Shown: one piece after another, positions 57,917-64,000 of the stretch
Layout: every line of letters starts with the position of its first letter
Position numbering within the stretch: the stretch's first letter is position 1
Assembly: GCA_017615275.1 (NCBI GenBank)
Contig: JAGAAO010000066.1
Span: 62,001-126,000 of the forward strand
DNA from: Butyrivibrio sp.
GTDB lineage: Bacteria > Bacillota > Clostridia > Lachnospirales > Lachnospiraceae
Direction of reading: 5' to 3'
Length of the DNA: 64,000 bases
Program-made: the position numbers and the translations under genes
Notes under the pieces: generated by a model
Told to the model about the DNA's origin: nothing
The model's database searches: none
Seen by the model: the letters and a program-made list of their open reading frames with translations, nothing else

Positions 57917-58646
57917 CTATATATGTACCTTCTTCCTCGTCCTCTATAATAACGCCCTTTTTCATGGTTATAACTCGCTTCTTCATGGCATTAACGATTT
58001 CTCTGTTATGTGTTACCACAATAACAGTCGTACCATTCTCGTTAATCTTTTCCATTAGATTCATAATTTCCCATGAATTGTTGGGATCAAGATTTCCGGT
58101 GGGCTCATCCGCCAAAAGAATTGTAGGCTTATTGATAAGCGCTCTTGCAAGAGCAACTCTCTGCTGCTCTCCACCGGACAACTGATTGATCTTGTTCTTG
58201 TACTTGCCCGCAAGGTTAACTGTTGCGAGTATAGAAGGAACATTTCTTTTGATTTCTCTTGTAGGTGTCTGAACTATTCGCTGAGCGAATGCGACATTTT
58301 CATAGACATTTCTGTCCTTCAGAAGTCTGAAATCCTGGAACACAATTCCGAGTTTACGCCTAAACTTAGGGATCCTGCTGTGCTTGATCCTATTTAAGTT
58401 ATAGCCCAAAACCGTGATTTCACCGGAGGTAGGGACAAGCTCTCTAAGCAGAAGCTTAATAAGAGTAGACTTACCCGATCCGCTGTCTCCCACGATAAAT
58501 ACAAATTCACCCTTTTTTACGTGAAGTGAAACGTCTTTAAGCGCAGGTGCTCCCGATGAATAAGATTTTGTCACATGCTCGAGGGTAATTACCTCATCCT
58601 CGGGTATCTGCCTCCCCGATTTCTTTTTTCTAAATCCTTTTTCCAT
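57906..58646 (-). CDS. ftsE: Cell division ATP-binding protein FtsE
   Basis: 246 residues. GDSGSGKSTLIKLLL (Walker A), the Q-loop VFQDFRLL, the signature LSGGEQQRVALARAL and ILLADEPTGNLDP are intact. An extra 20-residue basic N-terminus (KGFRKKKSGRQ) and an acidic C-terminus are seen. Followed by FtsX and the hydrolase in one run. Confidence 0.96.
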   Translation of the reverse strand: MEKGFRKKKSGRQIPEDEVITLEHVTKSYSSGAPALKDVSLHVKKGEFVFIVGDSGSGKSTLIKLLLRELVPTSGEITVLGYNLNRIKHSRIPKFRRKLGIVFQDFRLLKDRNVYENVAFAQRIVQTPTREIKRNVPSILATVNLAGKYKNKINQLSGGEQQRVALARALINKPTILLADEPTGNLDPNNSWEIMNLMEKINENGTTVIVVTHNREIVNAMKKRVITMKKGVIIEDEEEGTYIDED

Positions 58647-58676
58647 AGCATCTCCCCGAAATTTGTGTTAATTTTT

Positions 58677-59759
58677 TTATGAAAACTTCTCCATGTATTT
58701 CATATATCTGACAACCATGAGTGCGATCTTGAATGTTATCGCATCATCGAATACTCTCAGATCAAGACCTGTGCTCTTCTGAAGCTTATCAAGTCTGTAC
58801 ACAAGTGTATTTCTGTGAATGAATAGCTGTCTCGAAGTCTCTGATACATTAAGACTGTTCTCAAAAAATTTGTCGATTGTTGTAAGAGTCTCATGGTCGA
58901 AATCGTCAGGATTTCTTCCGCCGAATATCTCCTTGATAAACATCTTACATAGAGGAATCGGAAGCTGATAAATAAGTCTGCCGATACCAAGTTCACTGTA
59001 GCAGATGACTTTTCTGTCGTCGAAAAAGATCTTTCCGACATCGAGAGCCATCTTAGCCTCCTTGTAAGATCTGCTGACTTCTTTTATCTCACCAACAACT
59101 GTTCCGTATGCGATCCTTACGCCCTTAAGGCCGTCTTTAACGAGAGCTGCGATCATCTCGTCCGCAACTTTTGAAATATCTGAAGGTCTGGCATAATCGG
59201 TAACATCCTTTACAATTATGATGTTGTCCTCGTCAACCTCTGTCACAAAATCGGTTCCGTTTCCGAAATGAGTCCTAGCAAGCTCTAAAGCATTGCTGTC
59301 TCTTCCGCTGGAAGTTTCCACTATCATGGCAATTCTCTTCGCATCCGACTGAATGTGAAGTTTCTTTGCCCTACTGTAAATATCAACAAGAAGAAGGTTA
59401 TCAAGCAAAAGATTCTTGATAAAGTTATCCTTGTCGAAGCGCTCTTTGTACGCAACTAGTAAGCTCTGGATCTGGTATGCGATCATCTTTCCGAGCATGT
59501 AAACATTCTCACCCGTACCTGTACAGATCAGAATATACTCAAGTTGTTGTTCATCATATATTTTAAAATACTGGTATCCCTGTATTTCCTGAGAATCCGC
59601 CGGAGACTCAACAAAATCTCTGGCTGCTGCTGTTACATTACCAATCTCCTGCGATGTTGCCGCAACTTCCTTACCATCAATATCAAGTACATAAAGCTCT
59701 ACATGTGCGATGTTCTTAAGTCCATCTATTGTGTTTTGGAGAATTTGATTTGATATCAT
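58677..59759 (-). CDS. PucR/CdaR-type HTH regulator (sugar-diacid recognition-like)
   Basis: 360 residues. The C-terminal HTH of PucR type is VSETSRQLFIHRNTLVYRLDKLQKSTGLDLR, preceded by a GGDEF-like degenerate middle domain (LKGVRIAYGTVVGEIKEVSRSYKEAKMALDVG). The N-terminal domain (VELYVLDIDGKEVAATS) resembles the diacid-recognition fold but the ligand is not known. It is divergent from yjfB and may control itself through the dyad at 59887-59911. Confidence 0.85.
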   Translation of the reverse strand: MISNQILQNTIDGLKNIAHVELYVLDIDGKEVAATSQEIGNVTAAARDFVESPADSQEIQGYQYFKIYDEQQLEYILICTGTGENVYMLGKMIAYQIQSLLVAYKERFDKDNFIKNLLLDNLLLVDIYSRAKKLHIQSDAKRIAMIVETSSGRDSNALELARTHFGNGTDFVTEVDEDNIIIVKDVTDYARPSDISKVADEMIAALVKDGLKGVRIAYGTVVGEIKEVSRSYKEAKMALDVGKIFFDDRKVICYSELGIGRLIYQLPIPLCKMFIKEIFGGRNPDDFDHETLTTIDKFFENSLNVSETSRQLFIHRNTLVYRLDKLQKSTGLDLRVFDDAITFKIALMVVRYMKYMEKFS

Positions 59760-59886
59760 TTGCCACTCTTTCCGCCGTTATATGGCTGCTGAATAATATA
59801 CATAGCCATTTTAATATATATGTACAAAAAAATCTACCTTCCGGCTGTCCTTTTTTGGTGATTTTTTTGTTCTACTCGTCAAAATA

Positions 59887-59911
59887 ACCAAAAATATATA
59901 CTCTTTTTGGT
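59887..59911. promoter_or_regulatory. Candidate operator between the PucR-type gene and yjfB
   Basis: ACCAAAAA (59887-59894) and TTTTTGGT (59904-59911) form a perfect eight-base dyad with a nine-base spacer. It sits in the divergent 265-bp gap. A further TTTTTTGGT lies at about 59850. It is a candidate site for the adjacent regulator; the AT-rich setting makes chance occurrence possible. Confidence 0.35.
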
Positions 59912-59933
59912 ATTATATTATTTGAAATAATGC

Positions 59934-59961
59934 TAAGTTTTTTATGTAATCTTTTCGATAT
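59934..59961 (+). promoter_or_regulatory. Possible sigma-28 promoter of yjfB
   Basis: TAAG (59934-59937), 16 bases, TTCGATAT (59954-59961), compared with TAAA-N15-GCCGATAT. The -10 differs at two positions and spacing is one over. Motility context supports it; the match alone is moderate. Confidence 0.4.
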
Positions 59962-60024
59962 AAAAGATGAGATAAAGTGTTTTATACCCAAAGAAGCTTT
60001 ATCCTTAGGGAAATGGAGGTGCTT

Positions 60025-60213
60025 ATGGATATACCTTCTATGTCGATGGCTCTATCTCAGAATCGCATTCTATCAGAAGTTGGAGTTGCTATGCTTTCCA
60101 AAAATCTTGATATGATGGAAACAGCCGGAGAAAATATGATCGCAGGTATTGAATCTGTGTCAGAAACATCCGTGAACCCCAATATCGGTTCAAATATCGA
60201 TATCAGCATCTGA
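60025..60213 (+). CDS. yjfB: YjfB-family putative motility protein
   Basis: 62 residues from ATG at 60025, five bases after GGAGG; frames extending upstream have no site. MDIPSMSMALSQNRILSEVGVAMLSKNLDMM matches the N-terminal helix pattern of the YjfB_motility family, small proteins of unknown role found with flagellar genes. The C-terminal SVNPNIGSNIDISI is typical too. Its own unit, ended by the terminator at 60242. Confidence 0.8.
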   Translation: MDIPSMSMALSQNRILSEVGVAMLSKNLDMMETAGENMIAGIESVSETSVNPNIGSNIDISI

Positions 60214-60241
60214 ACATCTGAAACAAAAAAGCCATCAAAAA

Positions 60242-60271
60242 GCCCGCAGCGTTTTTGCTGCGGGCCTTTTT
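60242..60271. terminator. Bidirectional terminator between yjfB and the CPBP gene
   Basis: GCCCGCAGC (60242-60250) and GCTGCGGGC (60257-60265) make nine perfect pairs with a GTTTTT loop. CTTTTT follows on plus and TTTTT on minus, so it serves both convergent genes. Confidence 0.92.
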
Positions 60272-60278
60272 CATGATC

Positions 60279-61259
60279 TTATAAATACGCTGCAGTCAAT
60301 AACATATACGCAAAAGCAAAACTCATAGCGATGACCAGAGGAACCGTAACAAGTCTCGGCTTTTTCTCTTTCGGTACCTCCTCCATAAAGAAGCCGGTCT
60401 CCGCATCCATCGCATTCTTTTTATTATTTTTGAAACCCAACTTATCAAAAAAGTGCTTATTACCTTCAAGTTCAGCCATCTTATACACCACACAAAGCGC
60501 AATGGCGGTAAAAACAACAGAAAACAGGAAGTATATACCTATCGCTCCAAGAAGCTGCTCGCGATAATTCTCAGCACTTACGGCTTCCTCAACAACTTCT
60601 TTCGAATCCACCTGATACATCACGATAACTTCATACGAATTGAACACTGCATGGGCTATAAACGAAGGAATAACGCTTCCTGTCGCTTCAACCATAAGAC
60701 ACAGCATAAATCCCATTACAGCGCCGTACGCAAACTGATTGAAGTTCATATGCATCATTCCGAACAAAATCGACGAAAGCACCATAGACGCAACAATTCT
60801 GGTCGATCTCCTGTAACTGTGAAAGATAACACCTCTGAAAACAATCTCTTCAACAAATGGACCGAAAAGCCCCACCGAAAGAAGCATGATCCACATGGGA
60901 AGTTCAACCAGTTCCCCGCTTATCGAATCAACCATATTGTCCACAAACAGCATGGACAGGGAATTCACAAAATCAACCAGCGGAAACAGTGATGCAACAT
61001 ATATTATCGAAAGTATAAAAGTGCTTATCTTTATCTTCTTAAGCGGTATAACAGCCGAAAGCGCCTCTCCGCTGTACATCGTGATCGCAACTGCAGGCAC
61101 CAGTATCGCCATTTCACAGAGTACATTGTTTACAGGCAGTGACAATTCCACACCCGTGTACTGAGAAAAAAAGGATACGATCAGTACCAGCATAAATGTC
61201 GACAATATCATAAAGAAATACGCTAAATTGGCTTTTTTATAATCCATGCTCATATTCAT
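60279..61259 (-). CDS. CPBP-family intramembrane metalloprotease
   Basis: 326 residues, eight or so helices. The motif EEIVFRG, then FGMMHMNF and IAHAVFN supply the Glu and His residues of the CAAX/Abi (CPBP) family. Its N-terminal ATG lies three bases after the CvfB stop. Substrate unknown; roles range from prenyl-protein cleavage to bacteriocin immunity. There is no bacteriocin gene nearby. Confidence 0.9.
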   Translation of the reverse strand: MNMSMDYKKANLAYFFMILSTFMLVLIVSFFSQYTGVELSLPVNNVLCEMAILVPAVAITMYSGEALSAVIPLKKIKISTFILSIIYVASLFPLVDFVNSLSMLFVDNMVDSISGELVELPMWIMLLSVGLFGPFVEEIVFRGVIFHSYRRSTRIVASMVLSSILFGMMHMNFNQFAYGAVMGFMLCLMVEATGSVIPSFIAHAVFNSYEVIVMYQVDSKEVVEEAVSAENYREQLLGAIGIYFLFSVVFTAIALCVVYKMAELEGNKHFFDKLGFKNNKKNAMDAETGFFMEEVPKEKKPRLVTVPLVIAMSFAFAYMLLTAAYL

Positions 61260-61262
61260 ACA

Positions 61263-62096
61263 TCATTTCCTCACAATAGAGTCCGGCTTTATCTCGATCT
61301 TTCCCTCTTTTAAAAGCCTCCCCACAGCTCTTTTAAACTCGTTTTTACTCATCTGAGTCTTTTCACGTATAAGTTCAGGTGACGCCTTATCGTTGAATGG
61401 AATCCTTCCGCCGCCCTCTTCAAGCATATTCAGAAGCTTCTCCGCATCCGAATCCATCTGAAGATAAGCTTTTTCCCTGATGCTCAGGTTAAGTCTTCCA
61501 TCTTCTCTTACTGACACCACTCTGGCATTCACAGTACTTCCTATCTCGATATTTCCGTATATTTCCTTCTTTGGGATAAGTCCCGAATAGATATCATCAA
61601 CAGCCACAAATGCCCCGAAATTATCACTGAGCTCATATACGGTTCCTATAACCTTGTCATCCTTGGAATAAGGGCTCTTATCCAAAAGATATTTATAGAC
61701 ATTCATGGTAACACAGAGCCTGCTGCTCTTATCGATATACATAGCGCAGAGAACCTCTTCTCCCGCTCTTACTTTCTTAGTCTGCTCCTTGAAAGGAAGA
61801 AGAACATCCTTTTCAAGTCCCCAGTCCATAAACGCACCGATCTTGCCCGTCTCTTTTACCTTGAGCATGCGAACATCTCCAAGCATGATCTTAGGCGTCT
61901 TGGTTGTTGCTATAAGCCTGTCATCGGAATCTTTATATATAAAAACTTCTATCTTGCTTCCGATCTCGCATCCTTCGGGTACCTGCTTTATAGGCAAAAG
62001 AACTTTCTCATCACTTCCGCTCTCCTGTGCAAGGTAAACACCGAAATCAACTTTCTTTATTACTTCAAGTTCCTGTTTTTCTCCAAGTTTTATCAT
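61263..62096 (-). CDS. cvfB: CvfB-like S1 RNA-binding protein
   Basis: 277 residues. Three or more S1-like domains (GVYLAQESGSDEKVLLP; GAFMDWGLEKDVLLP; GAFVAVDDIYSGLIP) precede a winged-helix end (SPELIREKTQMSKNEFKRAVGRLLKEGKIEI). This is the layout of CvfB/YitL. It binds RNA; in staphylococci it affects virulence gene expression. Coupled with the CPBP gene. Confidence 0.92.
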   Translation of the reverse strand: MIKLGEKQELEVIKKVDFGVYLAQESGSDEKVLLPIKQVPEGCEIGSKIEVFIYKDSDDRLIATTKTPKIMLGDVRMLKVKETGKIGAFMDWGLEKDVLLPFKEQTKKVRAGEEVLCAMYIDKSSRLCVTMNVYKYLLDKSPYSKDDKVIGTVYELSDNFGAFVAVDDIYSGLIPKKEIYGNIEIGSTVNARVVSVREDGRLNLSIREKAYLQMDSDAEKLLNMLEEGGGRIPFNDKASPELIREKTQMSKNEFKRAVGRLLKEGKIEIKPDSIVRK

Positions 62097-62129
62097 TTGG
62101 TTCCTCCGTCCTCTCAGTATGTGCAGCCG

Positions 62130-62861
62130 TCATGCCTGCACTATCAATTCTACAATACATACAGGTGCGCCGTCTTCTCCGTTCAGGCTCACTATATATT
62201 TATCATTATCCCCTTTTTTGCTCGTAATAACAACAGGGCAAAGAACATCTCCGAGTCTTGATTGTTTTTTGTACTCAGCGCGCATCGCAACGACCTTAAA
62301 ATCTCTCTTCGGAAGGCTGTCCATGGCTAGTCTCACGTATTGTCCGTTATTTACGTGATGATTGGTATCAAGGTTATGCTGCTTAACCTGTATCTCTTCT
62401 CCCCAGAATCTTTCATCTTCTTCGGAAATCTCAATCTTTCTGCCTTCGTACTCCATATCAAGCTTCTCATCAAGAGGATACGCTTCAATAATCTCACTTG
62501 TTATTCTGCTGGGAAATCCTCTTTCAATGTCAACTAGTGTCCAGAGGGAATTGGCAACCGCAAGCCGCTCTCCGTCCTTGGTATCCATAAAGAAATTTCT
62601 GTAACCCAGAGCGCCCCTCAGCTCATATGGCACTGTACCTATAACAACTTCCTCACAGAGCTTGGGATATCTGTTTACAACTATCTGCCACGACGACAAA
62701 ACCCATACAAGCCCTTTTTCTCTGAGATACTCCATTGAAGCAGGTCCGTCCTGAGTTTGGAATGTCGAGCAGTCCTGAAAATAATCTATGAGTGATTCAA
62801 GAGTAAGTTCTGCATTGCTGTCTATTTCACTGTATCTTATCCTTGACTCAAAAGTGTACAT
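62130..62861 (-). CDS. Acyl-ACP thioesterase
   Basis: 243 residues, double hot-dog fold. The N-terminal half has YTFESRIRYSEIDSNAELTLESLIDYFQDCS and VWVLSSWQIVVNRYP; the C-terminal half has LDTNHHVNNGQYVRLAMD, the Asn/His motif of the FatA/FatB catalytic site. It releases fatty acids from acyl-carrier protein. Behind AAAGGAGAG. Upstream lies the hairpin block at 62883-63007. Confidence 0.92.
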   Translation of the reverse strand: MYTFESRIRYSEIDSNAELTLESLIDYFQDCSTFQTQDGPASMEYLREKGLVWVLSSWQIVVNRYPKLCEEVVIGTVPYELRGALGYRNFFMDTKDGERLAVANSLWTLVDIERGFPSRITSEIIEAYPLDEKLDMEYEGRKIEISEEDERFWGEEIQVKQHNLDTNHHVNNGQYVRLAMDSLPKRDFKVVAMRAEYKKQSRLGDVLCPVVITSKKGDNDKYIVSLNGEDGAPVCIVELIVQA

Positions 62862-62882
62862 TTCACTCTCCTTTGCAAATGA

Positions 62883-63007
62883 TGTTCCGCTCGCCGGAAC
62901 ATTCGCGCGCGAGCGGTATTGCGAAGCAATTATCTACCATTCCGCGAGCTGCGCATCCATAGCGAAGCGCTTTTTGTTGGATAGGATTTTTTCCTATCCA
63001 ACAAAAA
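62883..63007. repeat. GC-rich palindromic repeat block upstream of the thioesterase gene
   Basis: TGTTCCG/CGGAACA (62883-62901), CCGCTCGC/GCGAGCGG (62887-62916), ATTGC-GAA-GCAAT (62918-62930) and a perfect 16-bp stem at 62971-62986/62992-63007. The stretch is richer in GC and more ordered than its surroundings and has no ORF. It looks like a dispersed intergenic repeat; copies elsewhere would need a search. Confidence 0.55.
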
Positions 63008-63036
63008 AGCGAGATTGTCACCAATCTCGCTTTTTT
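63003..63036 (-). terminator. Terminator of tRNA-Gln
   Basis: AGCGAGATTG (63008-63017) and CAATCTCGCT (63022-63031) with A and T runs on each side (63003-63036). It follows the tRNA on the minus strand and could also work on plus. It shares its A-run with the 16-bp stem at 62992-63007. Confidence 0.85.
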
Positions 63037-63043
63037 ATATTAG

Positions 63044-63116
63044 CTGGGCTAGTAGGATTCGAACCTACGTAATGACGGAGTCAGAGTCCGTTGCCTTACC
63101 GCTTGGCGATAGCCCA
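63044..63116 (-). tRNA. tRNA-Gln (anticodon CTG)
   Basis: Read on the minus strand from 63116: acceptor TGGGCTA pairs with TAGCCCA, D-loop CCAAGCGGTAAGGC, anticodon stem ACGGA/TCCGT with loop CTCTGAC giving anticodon CTG, and a T-arm TAGGTTCGAATCCTA. Discriminator G. The CCA end is not encoded. It reads CAG. Confidence 0.96.
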
Positions 63117-63129
63117 TCGACAAGAAATG

Positions 63130-63158
63130 ATTATACGTGAGCTATTTGAAAAAAGCAA
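63130..63158 (-). promoter_or_regulatory. Promoter of tRNA-Gln
   Basis: Minus strand: TTGCTT (63158-63153), 17 bases, TATAAT (63135-63130). The start would fall about seven bases before the tRNA 5' end. The region 63159-63214 after glnN shows only weak hairpins. Confidence 0.75.
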
Positions 63159-63214
63159 GTACTTTTTCTAAAGTTTTTTCATTTCTTGTAAAATTCTTTT
63201 GTCTGAGAGCTGTA

Positions 63215-64000
63215 TCAGCCCTCAAACAAAAGATCTGCATACGTCGGGAATGGCCAGTATTTCTTATCTACAAGCATCTCAAGCTCGTCTGCCGGAGCTC
63301 TGAGCTCATCCATTACAGGTCTTACCTTATCCTTATAGAAAAATGCAAGTTCTCTCTGATCCTTGATCTTGGAAGCCTTTAATTCGCTTTCCTTAAGCTT
63401 ATCAAGAGCCTTCTTCATCTTGGTAAGATGTCCCTGGATCTCCTTAAGCTCATCAATCTGTACAGATGCGTCTACTCCTGCTGCCTTGATAGCATTCACA
63501 TCTGCAGCGATCTTGCCGGCATATTCCATAACAGCCGGTATTATCTGTTTTGAAGCCATATCGATCATTGTAAGAGCTTCAATGTTTATAGTTTTAGCAT
63601 AAGACTCAAATGTGATCTCTCTTCTTGATTCAAGCTCTGTCTTTGTATAAACACCGAACTTAACGAAAAGATCGATCGCTTTATCTGTTACAAGTGTATC
63701 TGCTGCCTCAATTGTGGACTTAATATTGGGAAGTCCGCGTCTCTCAGCTTCTTTTACCCATTCATCCGAATATCCGTCACCATTGAAGATGATTCTCTGA
63801 TGCTCTGTGAGATATTCCTTGATAAGGTCATGTACAGCCATATCGAAATCTTCAGCCTTCTCGAGGTAATCAGCAGCCTCACAGAAAGCTTCTGCAACTA
63901 TTGTATTGAGTGTTGTGTTTGAGCTTGCCATTGAATCTGAAGATCCAACCATTCTGAACTCAAACTTATTTCCTGTAAATGCAAAAGGTGATGTACGGTT
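63215..64000 (-). CDS. glnN: Type III glutamine synthetase, C-terminal part (cut by window edge)
   Basis: The frame is open to the right edge. Its last 262 residues begin NRTSPFAFTGNKFEFRMVGSSDS, the catalytic-side block of GSIII, followed by DYLEKAEDFDMAVHDLI, RIIFNGDGYSDEWVKEAERRGLPN and a helical tail ending PFPTYADLLFEG. GSIII is typical of anaerobes such as Bacteroides and Butyrivibrio. It makes glutamine from glutamate and ammonia. The N-terminal part and its promoter lie outside the window. Confidence 0.95.
   Translation of the reverse strand, partial: NRTSPFAFTGNKFEFRMVGSSDSMASSNTTLNTIVAEAFCEAADYLEKAEDFDMAVHDLIKEYLTEHQRIIFNGDGYSDEWVKEAERRGLPNIKSTIEAADTLVTDKAIDLFVKFGVYTKTELESRREITFESYAKTINIEALTMIDMASKQIIPAVMEYAGKIAADVNAIKAAGVDASVQIDELKEIQGHLTKMKKALDKLKESELKASKIKDQRELAFFYKDKVRPVMDELRAPADELEMLVDKKYWPFPTYADLLFEG

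Noticed and set aside
60279..61259. Bacteriocin immunity gene
   Set aside because: CPBP proteins can serve this role, but no precursor peptide, transporter or maturation gene is nearby.

Overview
The window looks like chromosome from a motile, low-GC Gram-positive anaerobe of the Lachnospiraceae (Butyrivibrio/Roseburia-like). This is inferred from gene content: a type III glutamine synthetase, flagellar YvyF/YjfB/FlhO/FlhP proteins beside mbl, a cdaA-cdaR-glmM operon, LexA-type SOS control of uvrBA, CAP-domain exported proteins and a PASTA-less Ser/Thr kinase. Almost everything is on the minus strand; only gmd, fcl, an XRE gene and a yjfB gene are on plus.

Layout: (1) 1-16893, one long minus-strand exopolysaccharide/glycan operon with a good promoter at 16865-16893. 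It runs from a dolichol-type GT2 through an initiating sugar-phosphate transferase, a Wzz with a degenerate kinase domain, an EpsG/Wzy polymerase, many GT2/GT4/GT-C enzymes, and ends in a nonulosonic-acid module: ATP-grasp ligase, CMP-sugar synthetase fused to a PLP decarboxylase, and a NeuB-type synthase cut by the window edge. No Wzx flippase is visible. (2) 17021-19208, divergent gmd-fcl for GDP-fucose. (3) 19283-24287, CAP protein, large membrane protein, divergent PAP2, rmlD and a DUF3048 lipoprotein. (4) 24344-28133, HPr, glmM, cdaR and cdaA (c-di-AMP and amino-sugar supply), then two unknown membrane proteins. (5) 29499-36413, yvyF, comFC, recD2 and a flagellar rod group (flgJ-like, flhP, flhO) led by mbl from a strong sigma-28-type promoter. 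(6) 36417-41314, uvrBA with a LexA box.

(7) 41480-42511 is the strangest part: an orphan HigA-type antitoxin gene with a clear promoter/operator, followed by about 680 bp without genes. This holds an eight-site array of alternating inverted motifs at 31-33 bp spacing and a 332-bp giant palindrome. (8) 42517-50594, maltodextrin uptake and use (malE-F-G, LacI regulator, malQ, glgP) behind an operator. (9) 50859-52225, CAP protein and a second giant palindrome with 107-bp perfect arms. (10) 52228-54442, PP2C phosphatase, Ser/Thr kinase and a small membrane protein, preceded by hairpins with conserved loops. (11) 54463-58646, ftsE-ftsX, a PcsB/EnvC-like hydrolase and a CtpA protease. (12) 58677-60271, a PucR-type regulator divergent from yjfB. 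(13) 60279-64000, CPBP protease, cvfB, acyl-ACP thioesterase, hairpins, tRNA-Gln and the 3' part of glnN.

The best candidates for something undescribed are the structured non-coding block at 41903-42511, the 573-bp palindrome at 51653-52225, and the ATP-grasp / CMP-synthetase-decarboxylase / NeuB module.
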